Shown one piece after another: positions 18,856-28,403 of a DNA stretch of 64,000 nucleotides (position 1 is the first letter of the stretch; every line of letters starts with the position of its first letter). Source of the DNA: Novosphingobium decolorationis (GTDB taxonomy: Bacteria > Pseudomonadota > Alphaproteobacteria > Sphingomonadales > Sphingomonadaceae); contig NZ_CP054856.1 in assembly GCF_018417475.1 (NCBI RefSeq), positions 4,371,001-4,435,000 of the forward strand, written 5' to 3'. A model generated the notes under the pieces. That model searched no databases, had not been told where the DNA came from, and saw nothing but the letters and a program-made list of their open reading frames with translations. The position numbers were made by a program, and so were the translations under genes.

Positions 18856-19416
18856 GTGCCTCGACCCGATGCCCTCCAGATTGCCCGTGACGGCGATAGT
18901 CCCGGGACCGACTGGACCATGGTCCAATCCCGGCTCATCGGCTATCTGCGCGCCCGTGGGGCACGCGCGGATTTGGCCGAGGACATTGCGCAGGAAACCG
19001 TGCTGCGTCTGATCGCGATCAGTCGGACAAAGGAAATCGGGAGCGTCTTCGCGCTGGGGTTTCGCATTGCCGACAATCTCCTCGTCGATCAGCACCGCGC
19101 CGAGAGCCGCTACGCCGATGCGGGGGAGGGGGGCGAAGGCGAGGAAGGCCAGTGGCAGACCACGGCGCCCTCGCTGGACAGGGTGCTCGATTCCCGGCGC
19201 GCGATCGAAGTCTTCCAGCGCTGTCTCAACCGCATGCCGGCGCTGCGCCGCGAAGTGCTGGTGCGCCGCCGCTTGCGCAACGAGAGCTGCCGGGCCATTG
19301 GCGAGGACCTCGCGCTCAGCGGCAAGGCGGTCGAAAAGCACATAACCCGCGGCCTGGTGGACCTGCGCCGCGCGATGGAAAAGGCCGGGATCGATCCGGC
19401 GGGATGGCACGAATGA
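18856..19416 (+). CDS. FecI-like ECF RNA polymerase sigma factor
   Basis: A 186-residue ECF sigma factor with region 2 (ADLAEDIAQETVLRLIAIS, residues about 40-60) and region 4 helix-turn-helix (CRAIGEDLALSGKAVEKHITRGLVDLRRAM). It is directly followed by fecR and a TonB receptor, the standard iron-starvation-type surface signalling order. The start is uncertain: GTG 18856 keeps the conserved N-terminal tryptophan (DWTMVQSRL), while ATG 18919 would drop it. The stop overlaps the fecR start in an ATGA arrangement. Confidence 0.85.
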   Translation: MPRPDALQIARDGDSPGTDWTMVQSRLIGYLRARGARADLAEDIAQETVLRLIAISRTKEIGSVFALGFRIADNLLVDQHRAESRYADAGEGGEGEEGQWQTTAPSLDRVLDSRRAIEVFQRCLNRMPALRREVLVRRRLRNESCRAIGEDLALSGKAVEKHITRGLVDLRRAMEKAGIDPAGWHE

Positions 19417-20378
19417 TGGCGAGCGAACGCGCCGAGATCGAAAGCGCGGCGGCGCTCTGGCTCGAACGTATGCGCGGCCCCGTTCAGGACAGCGCCGTTG
19501 CGGCGCGCTTCGATGCCTGGATCGCCGAAGACCCGCGTCACGTGGAGAGCTACGCCCGAATGGCTTCGCTGTGGCAGTCCGAAGGCTTGGCGCTCGCTGC
19601 GTGTGCAACCCGCGCAGGCAATGACAATGGTGGGGAGCACGAAGACGCCGAGGGCGGGCCGCGCGCGCGCGCATATCGCCGCTGGTTCGGACTGGTGGCG
19701 GGGCTTGCGTCACTCGCGGCTGCCGTGCCGCTCGCGCAGGGACTGTTCGCACCGACCCATACCTACGAAGCGCCCTGGGGGACAACGCGCGAGATCGCGC
19801 TTTCGGACGGTTCCCACATTCAGCTGAGTGGCGGTTCGCGTCTCTCGGTTCGGCTGACCCCCTGGTCGCGCGAAGCGGACCTGGAGAAGGGCGAGGCCTT
19901 CTTCGACGTGGCGCACGAAGCGCTGCGCGGTTTCGCGGTCGAGGCCGAGGGCGCACGCGTCGAAGTCCTGGGGACGGCCTTCGACATCGATGTGCTCGCA
20001 GGCGGGCGCCGCGAGGTGCGGGTCTATCGCGGGCTGGTGGAAGTCGCCGGCGCGAGCGGCACGTGGCGCCTGCCCGCAGGTACCGGGCTCATTCTTGATG
20101 GCGCCCATGTGCGCAGCCTTGAGGGTATCGGCGGAGATCGTCCGGGCTGGCTGGATGGCTGGTTTGATGCGCAGGACACGCGGCTGGACCGGCTCGTCGA
20201 GCGGCTCAACCGGACTTCGCGCATTCCCGTCGTACTTGACGATCCGCAGCTGGGAGAGCTGCGCGTCACGGGGCGCTTCGAAATGGATAGTCCCCAGGAA
20301 ATCGTCGAGACGCTGGCGGCCATCCACGACCTGTCCTGGTCGCGCGAAGAGGGCCGTTACCGGATTGGCCGTCCGTAG
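19413..20378 (+). CDS. FecR-family transmembrane anti-sigma/regulator
   Basis: A 321-residue protein. It has an N-terminal cytoplasmic domain with the AALWLERMRGP and FDAWIAEDPRHVESYARMASLW segments (the family's DUF4880), a transmembrane helix near residues 90-108, and a periplasmic FecR domain (YEAPWGTTREIALSDGSHIQLSGGSRL, DLEKGEAFFDVAHE). A short C-terminal domain follows that would contact the receptor's STN domain. It relays receptor occupancy to the sigma factor. ATG 19413 overlaps the sigma stop by four bases. Confidence 0.9.
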   Translation: MMASERAEIESAAALWLERMRGPVQDSAVAARFDAWIAEDPRHVESYARMASLWQSEGLALAACATRAGNDNGGEHEDAEGGPRARAYRRWFGLVAGLASLAAAVPLAQGLFAPTHTYEAPWGTTREIALSDGSHIQLSGGSRLSVRLTPWSREADLEKGEAFFDVAHEALRGFAVEAEGARVEVLGTAFDIDVLAGGRREVRVYRGLVEVAGASGTWRLPAGTGLILDGAHVRSLEGIGGDRPGWLDGWFDAQDTRLDRLVERLNRTSRIPVVLDDPQLGELRVTGRFEMDSPQEIVETLAAIHDLSWSREEGRYRIGRP

Positions 20379-20504
20379 CTGCGGGAACATTTATGTCTTT
20401 AAATTGGCATAGTAATTTAATAAAAGTGCCATAAAATTATTTTGTCGGGTTTTTAATTTCCAGAACGTCTTCCCCGCGTACTTGGTTACCATACAGGGGA
20501 TTTC
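20379..20504 (+). promoter_or_regulatory. AT-rich leader of the STN receptor gene, candidate ECF promoter
   Basis: The 126 bases between fecR and the receptor are strongly A/T-rich against a GC-rich background, which suggests an internal promoter. A GGAAC element at 20384-20388 resembles the -35 core of many ECF sigma factors. I cannot define a convincing -10. Autoregulation by the adjacent sigma factor is inferred. Confidence 0.35.
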
Positions 20505-23500
20505 ATGTTTCGCTCAGGATCCAGCCGCGCCGGTGTTTCGGCGCTGGCCCTTTCGCTTGCCTGCGTTTCGTTCACCGCCACACTCGCACCGGCCCATGCG
20601 GCAGGCGTACAGAGCTTTGCCTTTGCTATCCCTGCGCAGGACCTGGGGAGTGCGCTGCGCCAGTATTCGCGCGTGACGGGTCTGCAGGTTGCAGCCTCGG
20701 CCGATGTCGTGCGCGGGCGACGCAGTTCGGCCGTTTCAGGCTCGCTTTCGTCCGAGGCCGCCCTGACCCGTCTGGTGGCTGGTGCGGGCGTCGAGACCCG
20801 CCGCCAGGGGCGCACCATCATCGTGCGTCTGGCCGCCCCGAAGGCCGCCGCCAAGGTGGCCGTGGCGGCCGCGCCAGCGCGCACATCGGCTGCGGCCAGC
20901 AGCGTGGCCCTGGCTCCTGCCCCGGCTGACGATGAGATCGTGGTCACCGGCTACTTCGAGGCGGTGCAGGAATCGCTCGACAAGAAGCGCAACACGGATG
21001 TCGTCTCGGACACGGTGAGCGCCGACGACATGGGCAAGCTGCCCGCCAACAACGTGTCCGAAGCGCTCGCGCGCATGCCCGGCGTCAATGCGGTGCGCAG
21101 CGCGACCACGGGTGAGGGCGATCGTATTACCGTGCGCGGCCTCTCCACCGAGCTCAACAACTACTCGATCAACGGTGTGCGCCTGGGCGGCGCGGGCTCG
21201 CGCGATGATGTCTTCTACCGCGGCGTGCGTCTCTCGGTTCTGCCGCCCGACGGCATCAAGGAAATCACCGTCTACAAGACGCTGACGCCCGACCGCGATG
21301 GCGACGCGCTGGGTGGTTCGGTCGATATCTCCACCCCGACCGCCTTCGACCAGGACCCGACCTACTTCCGCTTCTCCGCCGAGGGGGGGATGCTGGACAA
21401 GTTCGACCACAGGAAGTCCGCGCAGGTCTCCACCGCCGCCTCGCGCCAGTTCTCCGATAACTTCGGTGTCTTCGTCTCGGGCAGCTGGAGCCGCCGCAAG
21501 TCGCAGTTCGAGCAGAACGGCGTCGATGGCGATAACCAGCCCGACACGTGGTACGCGGACAGCGAAACGCTGGGCTGGGACCCCAATCGCTTTGTCCTTC
21601 GCGGCATGAACCTGGGCTTTGGCGAGACCGAAGTGGAGCGCTGGGGCGTCAATTCGAGCGTCGACTTCCGCTCGGACAACCACGACTTCCACCTTCGCGG
21701 GCAGTACAACAAGTACCGCAAGAAGGAATTCCTCAACCGCCTGAACTTCCGCAACGACACCTCGCGCAATTCCACCCGGCTTTCTCAGGTCGACCGTTCG
21801 CGCGCCGATCTTGCCCAGCCTGAGGACGCCATCACCGGCTTCGACGAGGAACTGGGCCGCATCTACGGCTATACGCCCGGCGAAATCATCGACCGCGATG
21901 GCGACGGCATCATCACCGATGCGGACCGTTCGGCGCGCTCGACCTACAGCCTGGTCGGCAACTCGGGTGCCTGGGACCCTGCGGGCTTCCGCCTGCGCCG
22001 CTTCTGGGAGGGTTCGGCCGAGACGGGCAACCTGGCTTCGGCCAACTTTGGCGGTGTCTCGCGCTTCGGGGCGCTGACGCTCGATTATGACGTCTCCTAT
22101 TCGCAGTCCGAGGACAACCTCGACGATGGCTACGAGCTGGAGTTCCGCAGCGACAAGTACGGCTGGCTGGGCAACCGCGGCGTGCTCTTCTCGGCGGCCG
22201 AGGACTCGCGCTTTCCCAAGTGGCTGCTGAACCCGGCAGGGCTTGCCGGAGTGCAGGATCCCAATGAATACGACTTCAACGGTCTTGAGGGCGAAGTGGG
22301 CGGTTCGAGCGAGAAGCTCTGGCAGGCGCAGTTCAACGCGCGTTGGGACGTGGATGGGCCGTTCCTGAAGTCGATCAAGACGGGCGGCAAATTCTACAAC
22401 TCGCGCCGCCGCACCTATGAAGGCTCGTTCCTCGATCTCAATTCCGACGGCACGCTGGCCGATTTTGCCGGGCTCTACGGCAAGGAAATCACCAGCCTGT
22501 TCAGCGGCGCCTATTCCGGCGACTATCGCCTGGGCACCGTTCTCGACAACGAGGCGATGCTGTCTGAGCTGCAGCGTGCACAAGCGGGCGAGAGCAGCTA
22601 CTTCGATGGCTTCGCGGTCGATCCCTCGCAGGCCGAGATCTCGGACGAGGACAGCTTCGAGTTCGAGGAGCGCGTCCTGTCCGCCTACCTCATGGGCACC
22701 GCGCAGATCGGCAAGGCGAAGATCATCGCGGGCGTGCGCATGGAAAACACGCGCAACACCATCGATGCCTGGAACATGGACCCGGTTCTGGGCGAGCGCT
22801 ACACGCGCGACCGCACCAGCTTCACCAACTGGCTGCCCTCGATCCACGTCAACTACGACTTTGACGACAAGACCAAGCTGCGCGGCGCAATCTGGACCAG
22901 CTTTGCCCGTCCCGACATCGCCCGCATGAGCTCGGCGCGCGAATACGCCTACGACCGCGATCCCGATGGCGATGGCGTCCTCAACCCGACCTCGGACTGG
23001 ATCCTGACCGGGATCGAGATGGGCAACCCGGACCTCAAGCCGCTGCGCTCGACCAACTTCGACATGTCGCTCGAACACTATGCAGGCCGCACCGGGGCCT
23101 ACTCGGTCGCCCTGTTCTACAAGCAGATCGACAACTTCCTGTTCCGCTCGTCCTCCTCGAACATCCGCAACGGCACCGCCGGGGTGAACGTCAATCCCGA
23201 AGGCGTGGCGGTGACGATGCCCAACAACGGCAAGTGGGCGGACGTCTACGGCATGGAGATCAGCGCGCAGCAGCTCCTGCACTGGCTGCCGGGCGTGCTC
23301 GGTTCGCTGGGCGTGAGTGGCAACCTGACATTGCAGCGCTCGAAGGCCGAAACGGGCCTGTCCTGGCATCCCGATGGCTACACCCTGCCGCTGATGGAGA
23401 CGCCCGAGACCATCGCCAACCTCCAGCTTTTCTGGGAGCGCGACGGCTGGGAGGTCTATGGTGCATGGAACTACCAGTCTAAGTTCATGGCCGGGATCAA

Positions 23501-23714
23501 CGACTTCGGCAACGACCCTTACGAGCAGGCGTACAGCTTCGTCGACCTGACCTTCCGCAAGACCTTCCTCGAGAAGTCCTCGGTCCAGCTCCAGGTGCAG
23601 AACCTCTTCGATTCGCACACCTACTGGCAGACCGTTTCCTCGGGCGACGGGGCAAGCCGCGCCTACATCAAGAACGGGCGCTCGATCTCGCTCGGCTTCA
23701 ACATGATCTTCTGA
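20505..23714 (+). CDS. TonB-dependent receptor with N-terminal STN signalling domain
   Basis: A 1069-residue outer-membrane receptor. It has a signal peptide (about 1-32), an STN domain (about 35-110, FAIPAQDLGSALRQYSRVTGLQV), an Ala-rich linker and a TonB-box-like DEIVVTGYFE near residue 140. The plug (LPANNVSEALARMPGVNAVR, ITVRGLSTELNNYSING) and a 22-strand-type barrel ending in the aromatic terminus GRSISLGFNMIF follow. The STN domain and the upstream sigma/FecR pair mark it as a transducer that reports its ligand. The next gene is a phosphatase, hinting at an organophosphate ligand. Confidence 0.93.
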   Translation: MFRSGSSRAGVSALALSLACVSFTATLAPAHAAGVQSFAFAIPAQDLGSALRQYSRVTGLQVAASADVVRGRRSSAVSGSLSSEAALTRLVAGAGVETRRQGRTIIVRLAAPKAAAKVAVAAAPARTSAAASSVALAPAPADDEIVVTGYFEAVQESLDKKRNTDVVSDTVSADDMGKLPANNVSEALARMPGVNAVRSATTGEGDRITVRGLSTELNNYSINGVRLGGAGSRDDVFYRGVRLSVLPPDGIKEITVYKTLTPDRDGDALGGSVDISTPTAFDQDPTYFRFSAEGGMLDKFDHRKSAQVSTAASRQFSDNFGVFVSGSWSRRKSQFEQNGVDGDNQPDTWYADSETLGWDPNRFVLRGMNLGFGETEVERWGVNSSVDFRSDNHDFHLRGQYNKYRKKEFLNRLNFRNDTSRNSTRLSQVDRSRADLAQPEDAITGFDEELGRIYGYTPGEIIDRDGDGIITDADRSARSTYSLVGNSGAWDPAGFRLRRFWEGSAETGNLASANFGGVSRFGALTLDYDVSYSQSEDNLDDGYELEFRSDKYGWLGNRGVLFSAAEDSRFPKWLLNPAGLAGVQDPNEYDFNGLEGEVGGSSEKLWQAQFNARWDVDGPFLKSIKTGGKFYNSRRRTYEGSFLDLNSDGTLADFAGLYGKEITSLFSGAYSGDYRLGTVLDNEAMLSELQRAQAGESSYFDGFAVDPSQAEISDEDSFEFEERVLSAYLMGTAQIGKAKIIAGVRMENTRNTIDAWNMDPVLGERYTRDRTSFTNWLPSIHVNYDFDDKTKLRGAIWTSFARPDIARMSSAREYAYDRDPDGDGVLNPTSDWILTGIEMGNPDLKPLRSTNFDMSLEHYAGRTGAYSVALFYKQIDNFLFRSSSSNIRNGTAGVNVNPEGVAVTMPNNGKWADVYGMEISAQQLLHWLPGVLGSLGVSGNLTLQRSKAETGLSWHPDGYTLPLMETPETIANLQLFWERDGWEVYGAWNYQSKFMAGINDFGNDPYEQAYSFVDLTFRKTFLEKSSVQLQVQNLFDSHTYWQTVSSGDGASRAYIKNGRSISLGFNMIF

Positions 23715-24997
23715 TGCAAAAGAGACCTGCCATGACGATGCTTGCCAAGACCTTCCTGGCCGCTCTCCTTGCCGGTTCCTGTGTCGCCCCCGTGGCGGCG
23801 CAGGAGCAGGTGGCCGTGCTTGCTCCGGCAACCGCGGCGCCCGAGCGGATCATTCTCAACCTCACCGCCGACACCGCGCACGAGATGGCGGTGACCTGGC
23901 GCACGGCGCCGGGCCTTCCCGGTCGCGTCGAATATGCGGTGGCAACGCCCGGGCCGGACTTCGTGAAGACCCCGATGTCCCTGACGGCGATCACCGAAGA
24001 GGCGACCGTCGCGACCGAGGAGGACCCGGCTTTCCGGGCCGCCTACCATTCCGCCGTGATGAAGGACCTGAAGGCCGATACCGTTTATGCCTACCGCGTG
24101 GGGGATGGCACGCTCTGGTCGGAGTGGTTCCAGTTCCGCACGGCGGCGCAGGAGGCCAAGCCGTTCCGCTTCCTGTACATGGGCGACATGCAGAACCAGG
24201 TGCTTTCGCAGGCCTCGCGTACGCTGCGCATGGGCTTCCGCACGGCGGGCGATGTCGCCTTCACGATCCATGCGGGCGATCTCATCAACCACCACAATTC
24301 CGACCGGGAGTGGGGCGAGTGGTTTGCGGCCGGGGGCTTCCTCTACGCCCAGACCCCGCAGATGCCGACGCCGGGCAACCACGAATATGGCAAGGACGGG
24401 GCGGCCCGTGCAGGGTCTTCGGTCACGGGTCAGTGGCGCCACCAGTTCACGCTCCCCGAGAATGGCCCCAAGGGCGTTCCCGAGGCACGCGAGACACATT
24501 GGTACACCGACTACCAGGGGCTGCGGCTGATCTCGATCGATTCCCCGCAGCTTGATCGCAACGAAGCGGCGCGGGCGCAGACCATCGCCTGGCTGGACGA
24601 CCTGCTGGCGAAGAACCCGAACCACTGGACCGTGATCTTCCTTCACTTCCCGCTGTTCTCCAGCGATCCCGACCGGGACAATCCCAAGGTGCGTTCGGCG
24701 CTGAAGCCGCTCATCGACAAATACGGGGTCGACCTGGTTCTGCAGGGCCATGACCATGGCTATGCGCGCGGGGCCATCGCTGCCTCCGGCCCGGTGCCGG
24801 ACGGGCAGGGGGCTACCTACGTGGTCTCCGTCGCCGGCCCCAAGATGTACGACGTCGCCGAACTCGACTGGGCGCGCAAGTCGGCCGCGCGTACGCAGGC
24901 TTATCAGGTGATCGATGTGGACGGCGCAGACCTTGTCTACACTGCCTATACCGCCAATGGCGACGTCCTCGACACGATGAAGGTGCACAAGCCCTGA
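23714..24997 (+). CDS. Exported purple-acid-type metallophosphoesterase
   Basis: A 427-residue protein with a signal peptide (ending near SCVAPVAAQ). It has an N-terminal fibronectin-like domain as in purple acid phosphatases (about 40-145) and a calcineurin-type catalytic domain. The metal-binding motifs are MGDMQNQ, HAGDLINHH, PGNHEYG, FLHFPLF and QGHDHGY. It should remove phosphate from an imported or surface-bound phosphoester. ATG 23714 overlaps the receptor's stop (TGATG). ATG 23732, with AAGAG upstream, is an alternative. It is co-operonic with the receptor. Confidence 0.9.
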   Translation: MQKRPAMTMLAKTFLAALLAGSCVAPVAAQEQVAVLAPATAAPERIILNLTADTAHEMAVTWRTAPGLPGRVEYAVATPGPDFVKTPMSLTAITEEATVATEEDPAFRAAYHSAVMKDLKADTVYAYRVGDGTLWSEWFQFRTAAQEAKPFRFLYMGDMQNQVLSQASRTLRMGFRTAGDVAFTIHAGDLINHHNSDREWGEWFAAGGFLYAQTPQMPTPGNHEYGKDGAARAGSSVTGQWRHQFTLPENGPKGVPEARETHWYTDYQGLRLISIDSPQLDRNEAARAQTIAWLDDLLAKNPNHWTVIFLHFPLFSSDPDRDNPKVRSALKPLIDKYGVDLVLQGHDHGYARGAIAASGPVPDGQGATYVVSVAGPKMYDVAELDWARKSAARTQAYQVIDVDGADLVYTAYTANGDVLDTMKVHKP

Positions 24998-25009
24998 TGC
25001 ACTTGCGCG

Positions 25010-25041
25010 GACCGGAGAGCGAGCGATCCGGCTCTCCGGTC
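25010..25041 (+). terminator. Perfect 11-bp hairpin after the phosphatase gene
   Basis: Bases 25010-25020 pair perfectly with 25031-25041 around a 10-base loop, starting 13 bases after the phosphatase stop codon. There is no T-run, so it may be a weak terminator or an mRNA 3' end stabiliser closing the sigma-fecR-receptor-phosphatase operon. Confidence 0.4.
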
Positions 25042-25114
25042 TGCCATCCCGGACAACGGCGCGTGCGCGATGGCTGGTTGCTCTCGGGCGCGAAACGGCT
25101 TAGCGGCGCGGTTC

Positions 25115-26002
25115 ATGAAGCTCAGGCACATCGAGGTCTTTCACGCCGTCTACACGACCGGTTCGGTCAGCAAGGCGGCGCGCCAGCTCAACGTCTCGCA
25201 GCCCGCGGCGACCAATCTCCTGCGCCACGCCGAGGATCTCCTGGGGTTCCCCCTGTTCGACCGCGTGCGCGGGCGGCTGGTGCCCACGGCGGACGCGCAT
25301 GAGCTGATCGCCCAGGCCGACGAGATTCAGGCCCAGGTCCATCATTTCCGCGAGATCGCCCAGAACCTTCGGCGCGGGCGGGGCCAGGTATTGCGAATTG
25401 CCACGCTTCCCGCGCTCGGCGTCGACTTCCTGCCGCGTGCCGTCGCCGAGTACGTGCGCGAGCATCCGGGCGTCGTCATTGATCTGAGCACCTCGCACCA
25501 CGATGAGATGGCGGCCAAGCTCTACAAGCGCGAGACCGATCTCGTCATCTGCTATTCGCTTCCCCGCGGAACCCCGGTGGCGAGCGTCCCGCTCGGCGAG
25601 GCCGAGATGGTTGCGCTGTTTCGCGAGGAGGATTTTCCCGACGCGCCCGATCCCCTTCCGCTGGAGGCCCTGGAGGGACTTTCCTATGTCTCCACTTCGG
25701 ACAGCGGGCCGCAGGCGCGCCTCGTTGCAAACGAATTGGCCGCGCGCGGTATCGAGCTGGAGCCGGTTGCGTCCTCGCGCTCCTATGCCATGGCGGCCGC
25801 GATGGTTCGGGCAGGAATGGGGGCGACTATCGTCGACCAACATACGGCCCTGGGCGCACTGCGTCCCGGCCTGACGATCCGTCCACTGGAGCCGCGCCAG
25901 CCCTACATGATCCAGGCTGCGCACTTGGAGGGGCGCCCACCTTCGCGCCTTGCGCTCGATTTCCTCGATCACGTACGTGCGCGCCTTGGGGCCGGAGGCT
26001 GA
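25115..26002 (+). CDS. dgcR: LysR-family regulator beside the D-glutamate genes
   Basis: A 295-residue protein with the LysR helix-turn-helix at residues 1-60 (VFHAVYTTGSVSKAARQLNVSQPAATNLLRHAEDLLG) and a two-lobed effector domain behind it. The two following genes are dgcN and dgcA, and a LysR regulator named DgcR is known for D-glutamate catabolism, so this is its probable counterpart. The gene symbol rests on context. ATG 25115 aligns with the usual LysR start, and the frame upstream to 25070 is extra. The control region lies between 26003 and 26144. Confidence 0.8.
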   Translation: MKLRHIEVFHAVYTTGSVSKAARQLNVSQPAATNLLRHAEDLLGFPLFDRVRGRLVPTADAHELIAQADEIQAQVHHFREIAQNLRRGRGQVLRIATLPALGVDFLPRAVAEYVREHPGVVIDLSTSHHDEMAAKLYKRETDLVICYSLPRGTPVASVPLGEAEMVALFREEDFPDAPDPLPLEALEGLSYVSTSDSGPQARLVANELAARGIELEPVASSRSYAMAAAMVRAGMGATIVDQHTALGALRPGLTIRPLEPRQPYMIQAAHLEGRPPSRLALDFLDHVRARLGAGG

Positions 26003-26033
26003 TCGGCTCGCCCACCCCGACCGGCTAGGTTGT

Positions 26034-26050
26034 TATAAGCTTCTGCTATA
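26034..26050. promoter_or_regulatory. Candidate LysR-type binding site upstream of dgcN
   Basis: The sequence TATAAGCTTCTGCTATA is an imperfect dyad with arms TATAAGC and GC-TATA, A/T-rich in a GC-rich region. It lies about 95 bases before the dgcN start and just after the LysR gene, where such a regulator would be expected to bind. Confidence 0.4.
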
Positions 26051-26144
26051 GGCGGTGCACGTCTCCTAATGACAGGAATGGCACGGTTTGTGATATTCCG
26101 GCGTGATGACCCGAGAACAGACCGCGCGCCGAAAGGATGATGGC

Positions 26145-27152
26145 ATGCAGGCAATTGCAGGCCCGTTTCTCTTGTACCTTGGCGACAAGACCAATCCGCT
26201 CGACATCAAGACCTCGCGCGGACTGGCGCTGTTTCGTCCCGGCGAATGCGTGGGGGAACTGAGCCTGGGGGGCGGCCTCTCGCTCGGCCTTCCGCAGATG
26301 GATCCGACGCAGGCCGTCGCGGCCGGGGCCCGCACACTGGTCCTGGGCATTGCGACCAGCGGCGGGCGGCTTGAGGAGACCATGATTGCGCCGATCCTGG
26401 CCGCTCTTGATGCAGGTCTCGATGTGGCCTCTGGCCTCCACCAGCACCTCGCCGACGATCCGCGTATCCGCGAACGGGCCGCGGCGACCGGCGGCCGCCT
26501 GATCGACATTCGCATCGCGGCGAAGGGCCTTGCCGTGGGCAACGGAACGCCGCGCGCGGGCAATCGCCTCCTGACCGTCGGTACCGACTGCGCGGTGGGC
26601 AAGATGTTCACCTCGCTCCATCTCACCCAGGCCCTGAACGCGAAGGGCATGTCCGCCCGATTTCGCGCGACCGGCCAGACCGGCGTGATGATCGCAGGCG
26701 AGGGCGTCGTCATCGACAGTGTCATCGCCGACTTCATCTCCGGCGCCGCCGAGGCTCTTTCTCCCGCGCGCGAGGACGAGGTCTGGGACGTGATCGAAGG
26801 GCAGGGCTCGCTCTTCAACCCGTCCTTTGCCGGCGTGTCGCTGGGTCTCCTGCACGGTGCGCAGCCGCGTGCGCTGGTGCTGTGCCATGATCCCTCGCGC
26901 CCGCACATGCGCGGGCTCCCGCACTTTCCTGTGCCCGACCTCAAGGCTTGCCTGGAGGAAAACCTGCGCTGTGCCCGGCTGACCAGCCCCGATGTCGCGG
27001 CGGTCGGCGTCTCGATCAACGGCTCGCAGATGGCGCCCGACGATGTGGCGAACCTGTGCGCGCGGATCGAGGATGAGCTGGGCCTGCCCTGTGTCGACCC
27101 GGTGATCACCGGCATGGAGCCGATCGTGGAGCGGATCGCCCAGCTGCCATGA
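26145..27152 (+). CDS. dgcN: DgcN-type D-glutamate N-acetyltransferase (DUF1611)
   Basis: A 335-residue protein of the DUF1611 family, in which DgcN N-acetylates D-glutamate to begin its catabolism. An N-terminal alpha/beta domain (residues 1-130) is followed by a P-loop-like segment TVGTDCAVGKMFTSLHL near residue 150, where acetyl-CoA or nucleotide would bind. A histidine-rich segment (CHDPSRPHMRGLPHFP) follows. ATG 26145 has AAAGGA seven bases upstream (26132-26137). GTG 26103 is less likely. The last four bases overlap the dgcA start (ATGA), the same order as in known dgc operons. Confidence 0.85.
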   Translation: MQAIAGPFLLYLGDKTNPLDIKTSRGLALFRPGECVGELSLGGGLSLGLPQMDPTQAVAAGARTLVLGIATSGGRLEETMIAPILAALDAGLDVASGLHQHLADDPRIRERAAATGGRLIDIRIAAKGLAVGNGTPRAGNRLLTVGTDCAVGKMFTSLHLTQALNAKGMSARFRATGQTGVMIAGEGVVIDSVIADFISGAAEALSPAREDEVWDVIEGQGSLFNPSFAGVSLGLLHGAQPRALVLCHDPSRPHMRGLPHFPVPDLKACLEENLRCARLTSPDVAAVGVSINGSQMAPDDVANLCARIEDELGLPCVDPVITGMEPIVERIAQLP

Positions 27153-28168
27153 GTGCACGGCGCGCCCTTCGCGCCGAGGAAGCCCGGTTCCCGCTGGCAA
27201 GGCCCTTCGCCATTGCCCGCGGCACCCGCGTTGCCATCGATCTCGTTACGGTCGAGATCGAGGAAGAGGGCCGTATCGGTCGCGGGGAGGGTGCACCTTC
27301 GGCCCGCTACGGGGAAAGTGCAAGGAGCGTCCTCGCGCAGATCGCGCCCATGCGCGAAGCCATCGAGAATGGCATGGGGCGTGAGGAACTGCGCGCGAGC
27401 ATGGTGCCTGGAGCCGCGCGCAACGCGCTCGACTGCGCGCTCTGGGATCTGGAGGCCAAGCTCAGCGGGGTTTCGGTAGCGGCGCGGACAGGGCCTGTGC
27501 CGGACGCGCTGGTGACCGCGGTCACCGTGGGGATCGACACGCCCGCCGCGATGGCGCAGCGGGCACGGGACGTTGTTGCGGACTGTGGCGAGGCAGGTCC
27601 CGCGCTGCTGCTCAAGATCAAGCTCGACCGCGAGGACGTGGTGGAGCGCGTCAAGGCCGTGCGCGCCGCCGCGCCGGGCGCGGTGCTGATCGCCGATGCC
27701 AACGAGAGCTGGGATATGGCTTTGCTTGGCCGTGTCATGGATGGACTGGCCGAGGCGGGCATTGCGCTGCTGGAGCAGCCGCTGCCCGCAGGCGGCGACG
27801 CAGCGCTGGAGGGCTTTGCATGTGCCATCCCCTTGGCTGCCGACGAATCCGCGCACGTCGCGGGCGATGTGGCGCACCTGGCCGGTCGCTATGACTACGT
27901 CACCATCAAGCTCGACAAGTCGGGAGGGCTGAGCGAGGCGCTGGCCCTCGCCGAGGCGGCGCGCGGGGTGGGGATGGGCGTGATGACGGGTTGCATGCTG
28001 TGTTCCTCGCTCTCGGTCGCGGCCGGCTGGCACATCGCGGCGCAAAGTCGCTTCGTGGACCTTGACGGTCCGCTCTGGCTTGCCCGTGATCGCGATGGCG
28101 GAGCGCTCTTTCGTGATGGAATGTTGCACGCGCCGGTTGGGCTGCGCTGGGGTTATGGTTTTCCATAA
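27149..28168 (+). CDS. dgcA: DgcA-type N-acetyl-D-glutamate racemase (enolase superfamily)
   Basis: A 339-residue enolase-superfamily enzyme of the dipeptide-epimerase subgroup. The KxK base motif is LLKIKLD (Lys156, Lys158) and the metal ligands are Asp183 (IADAN), Glu209 (LLEQP) and Asp232 (ADES). The second lysine base is in TIKLDK (Lys254/257). Coupled to DgcN it should convert N-acetyl-D-glutamate to the L form, which a deacetylase then opens to L-glutamate. Without the neighbour one would call it an Ala-Glu dipeptide epimerase, which remains the alternative. Confidence 0.87.
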   Translation: MSARRALRAEEARFPLARPFAIARGTRVAIDLVTVEIEEEGRIGRGEGAPSARYGESARSVLAQIAPMREAIENGMGREELRASMVPGAARNALDCALWDLEAKLSGVSVAARTGPVPDALVTAVTVGIDTPAAMAQRARDVVADCGEAGPALLLKIKLDREDVVERVKAVRAAAPGAVLIADANESWDMALLGRVMDGLAEAGIALLEQPLPAGGDAALEGFACAIPLAADESAHVAGDVAHLAGRYDYVTIKLDKSGGLSEALALAEAARGVGMGVMTGCMLCSSLSVAAGWHIAAQSRFVDLDGPLWLARDRDGGALFRDGMLHAPVGLRWGYGFP

Positions 28169-28403
28169 CTGTTGCTTATGGACGGGCAAAGTCTTCTGAT
28201 TGGGTGTCCCTCGCACCAATTGTTACAGGCCCGTGGCAACAAGAGATTAAAAAATTTCAGGGTCGCAGTCCTTCGAAACGGATGCATTGTTTGCCTCGGT
28301 CAACTGATCGGGGTGGTCGCGCATCTGTGTCTGGAGTGGGGGCGTCATCTCGCCGGGAGAGGTTCCAGTACCGCGATCGCGGCCACCAGGGGCGCGGTCC
28401 ACC

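Noticed and set aside
20736..23831. About 1030-codon minus-strand open frame opposite the STN receptor
   Set aside because: Same reason: antisense of a recognised receptor, with no credible start signal or domains.
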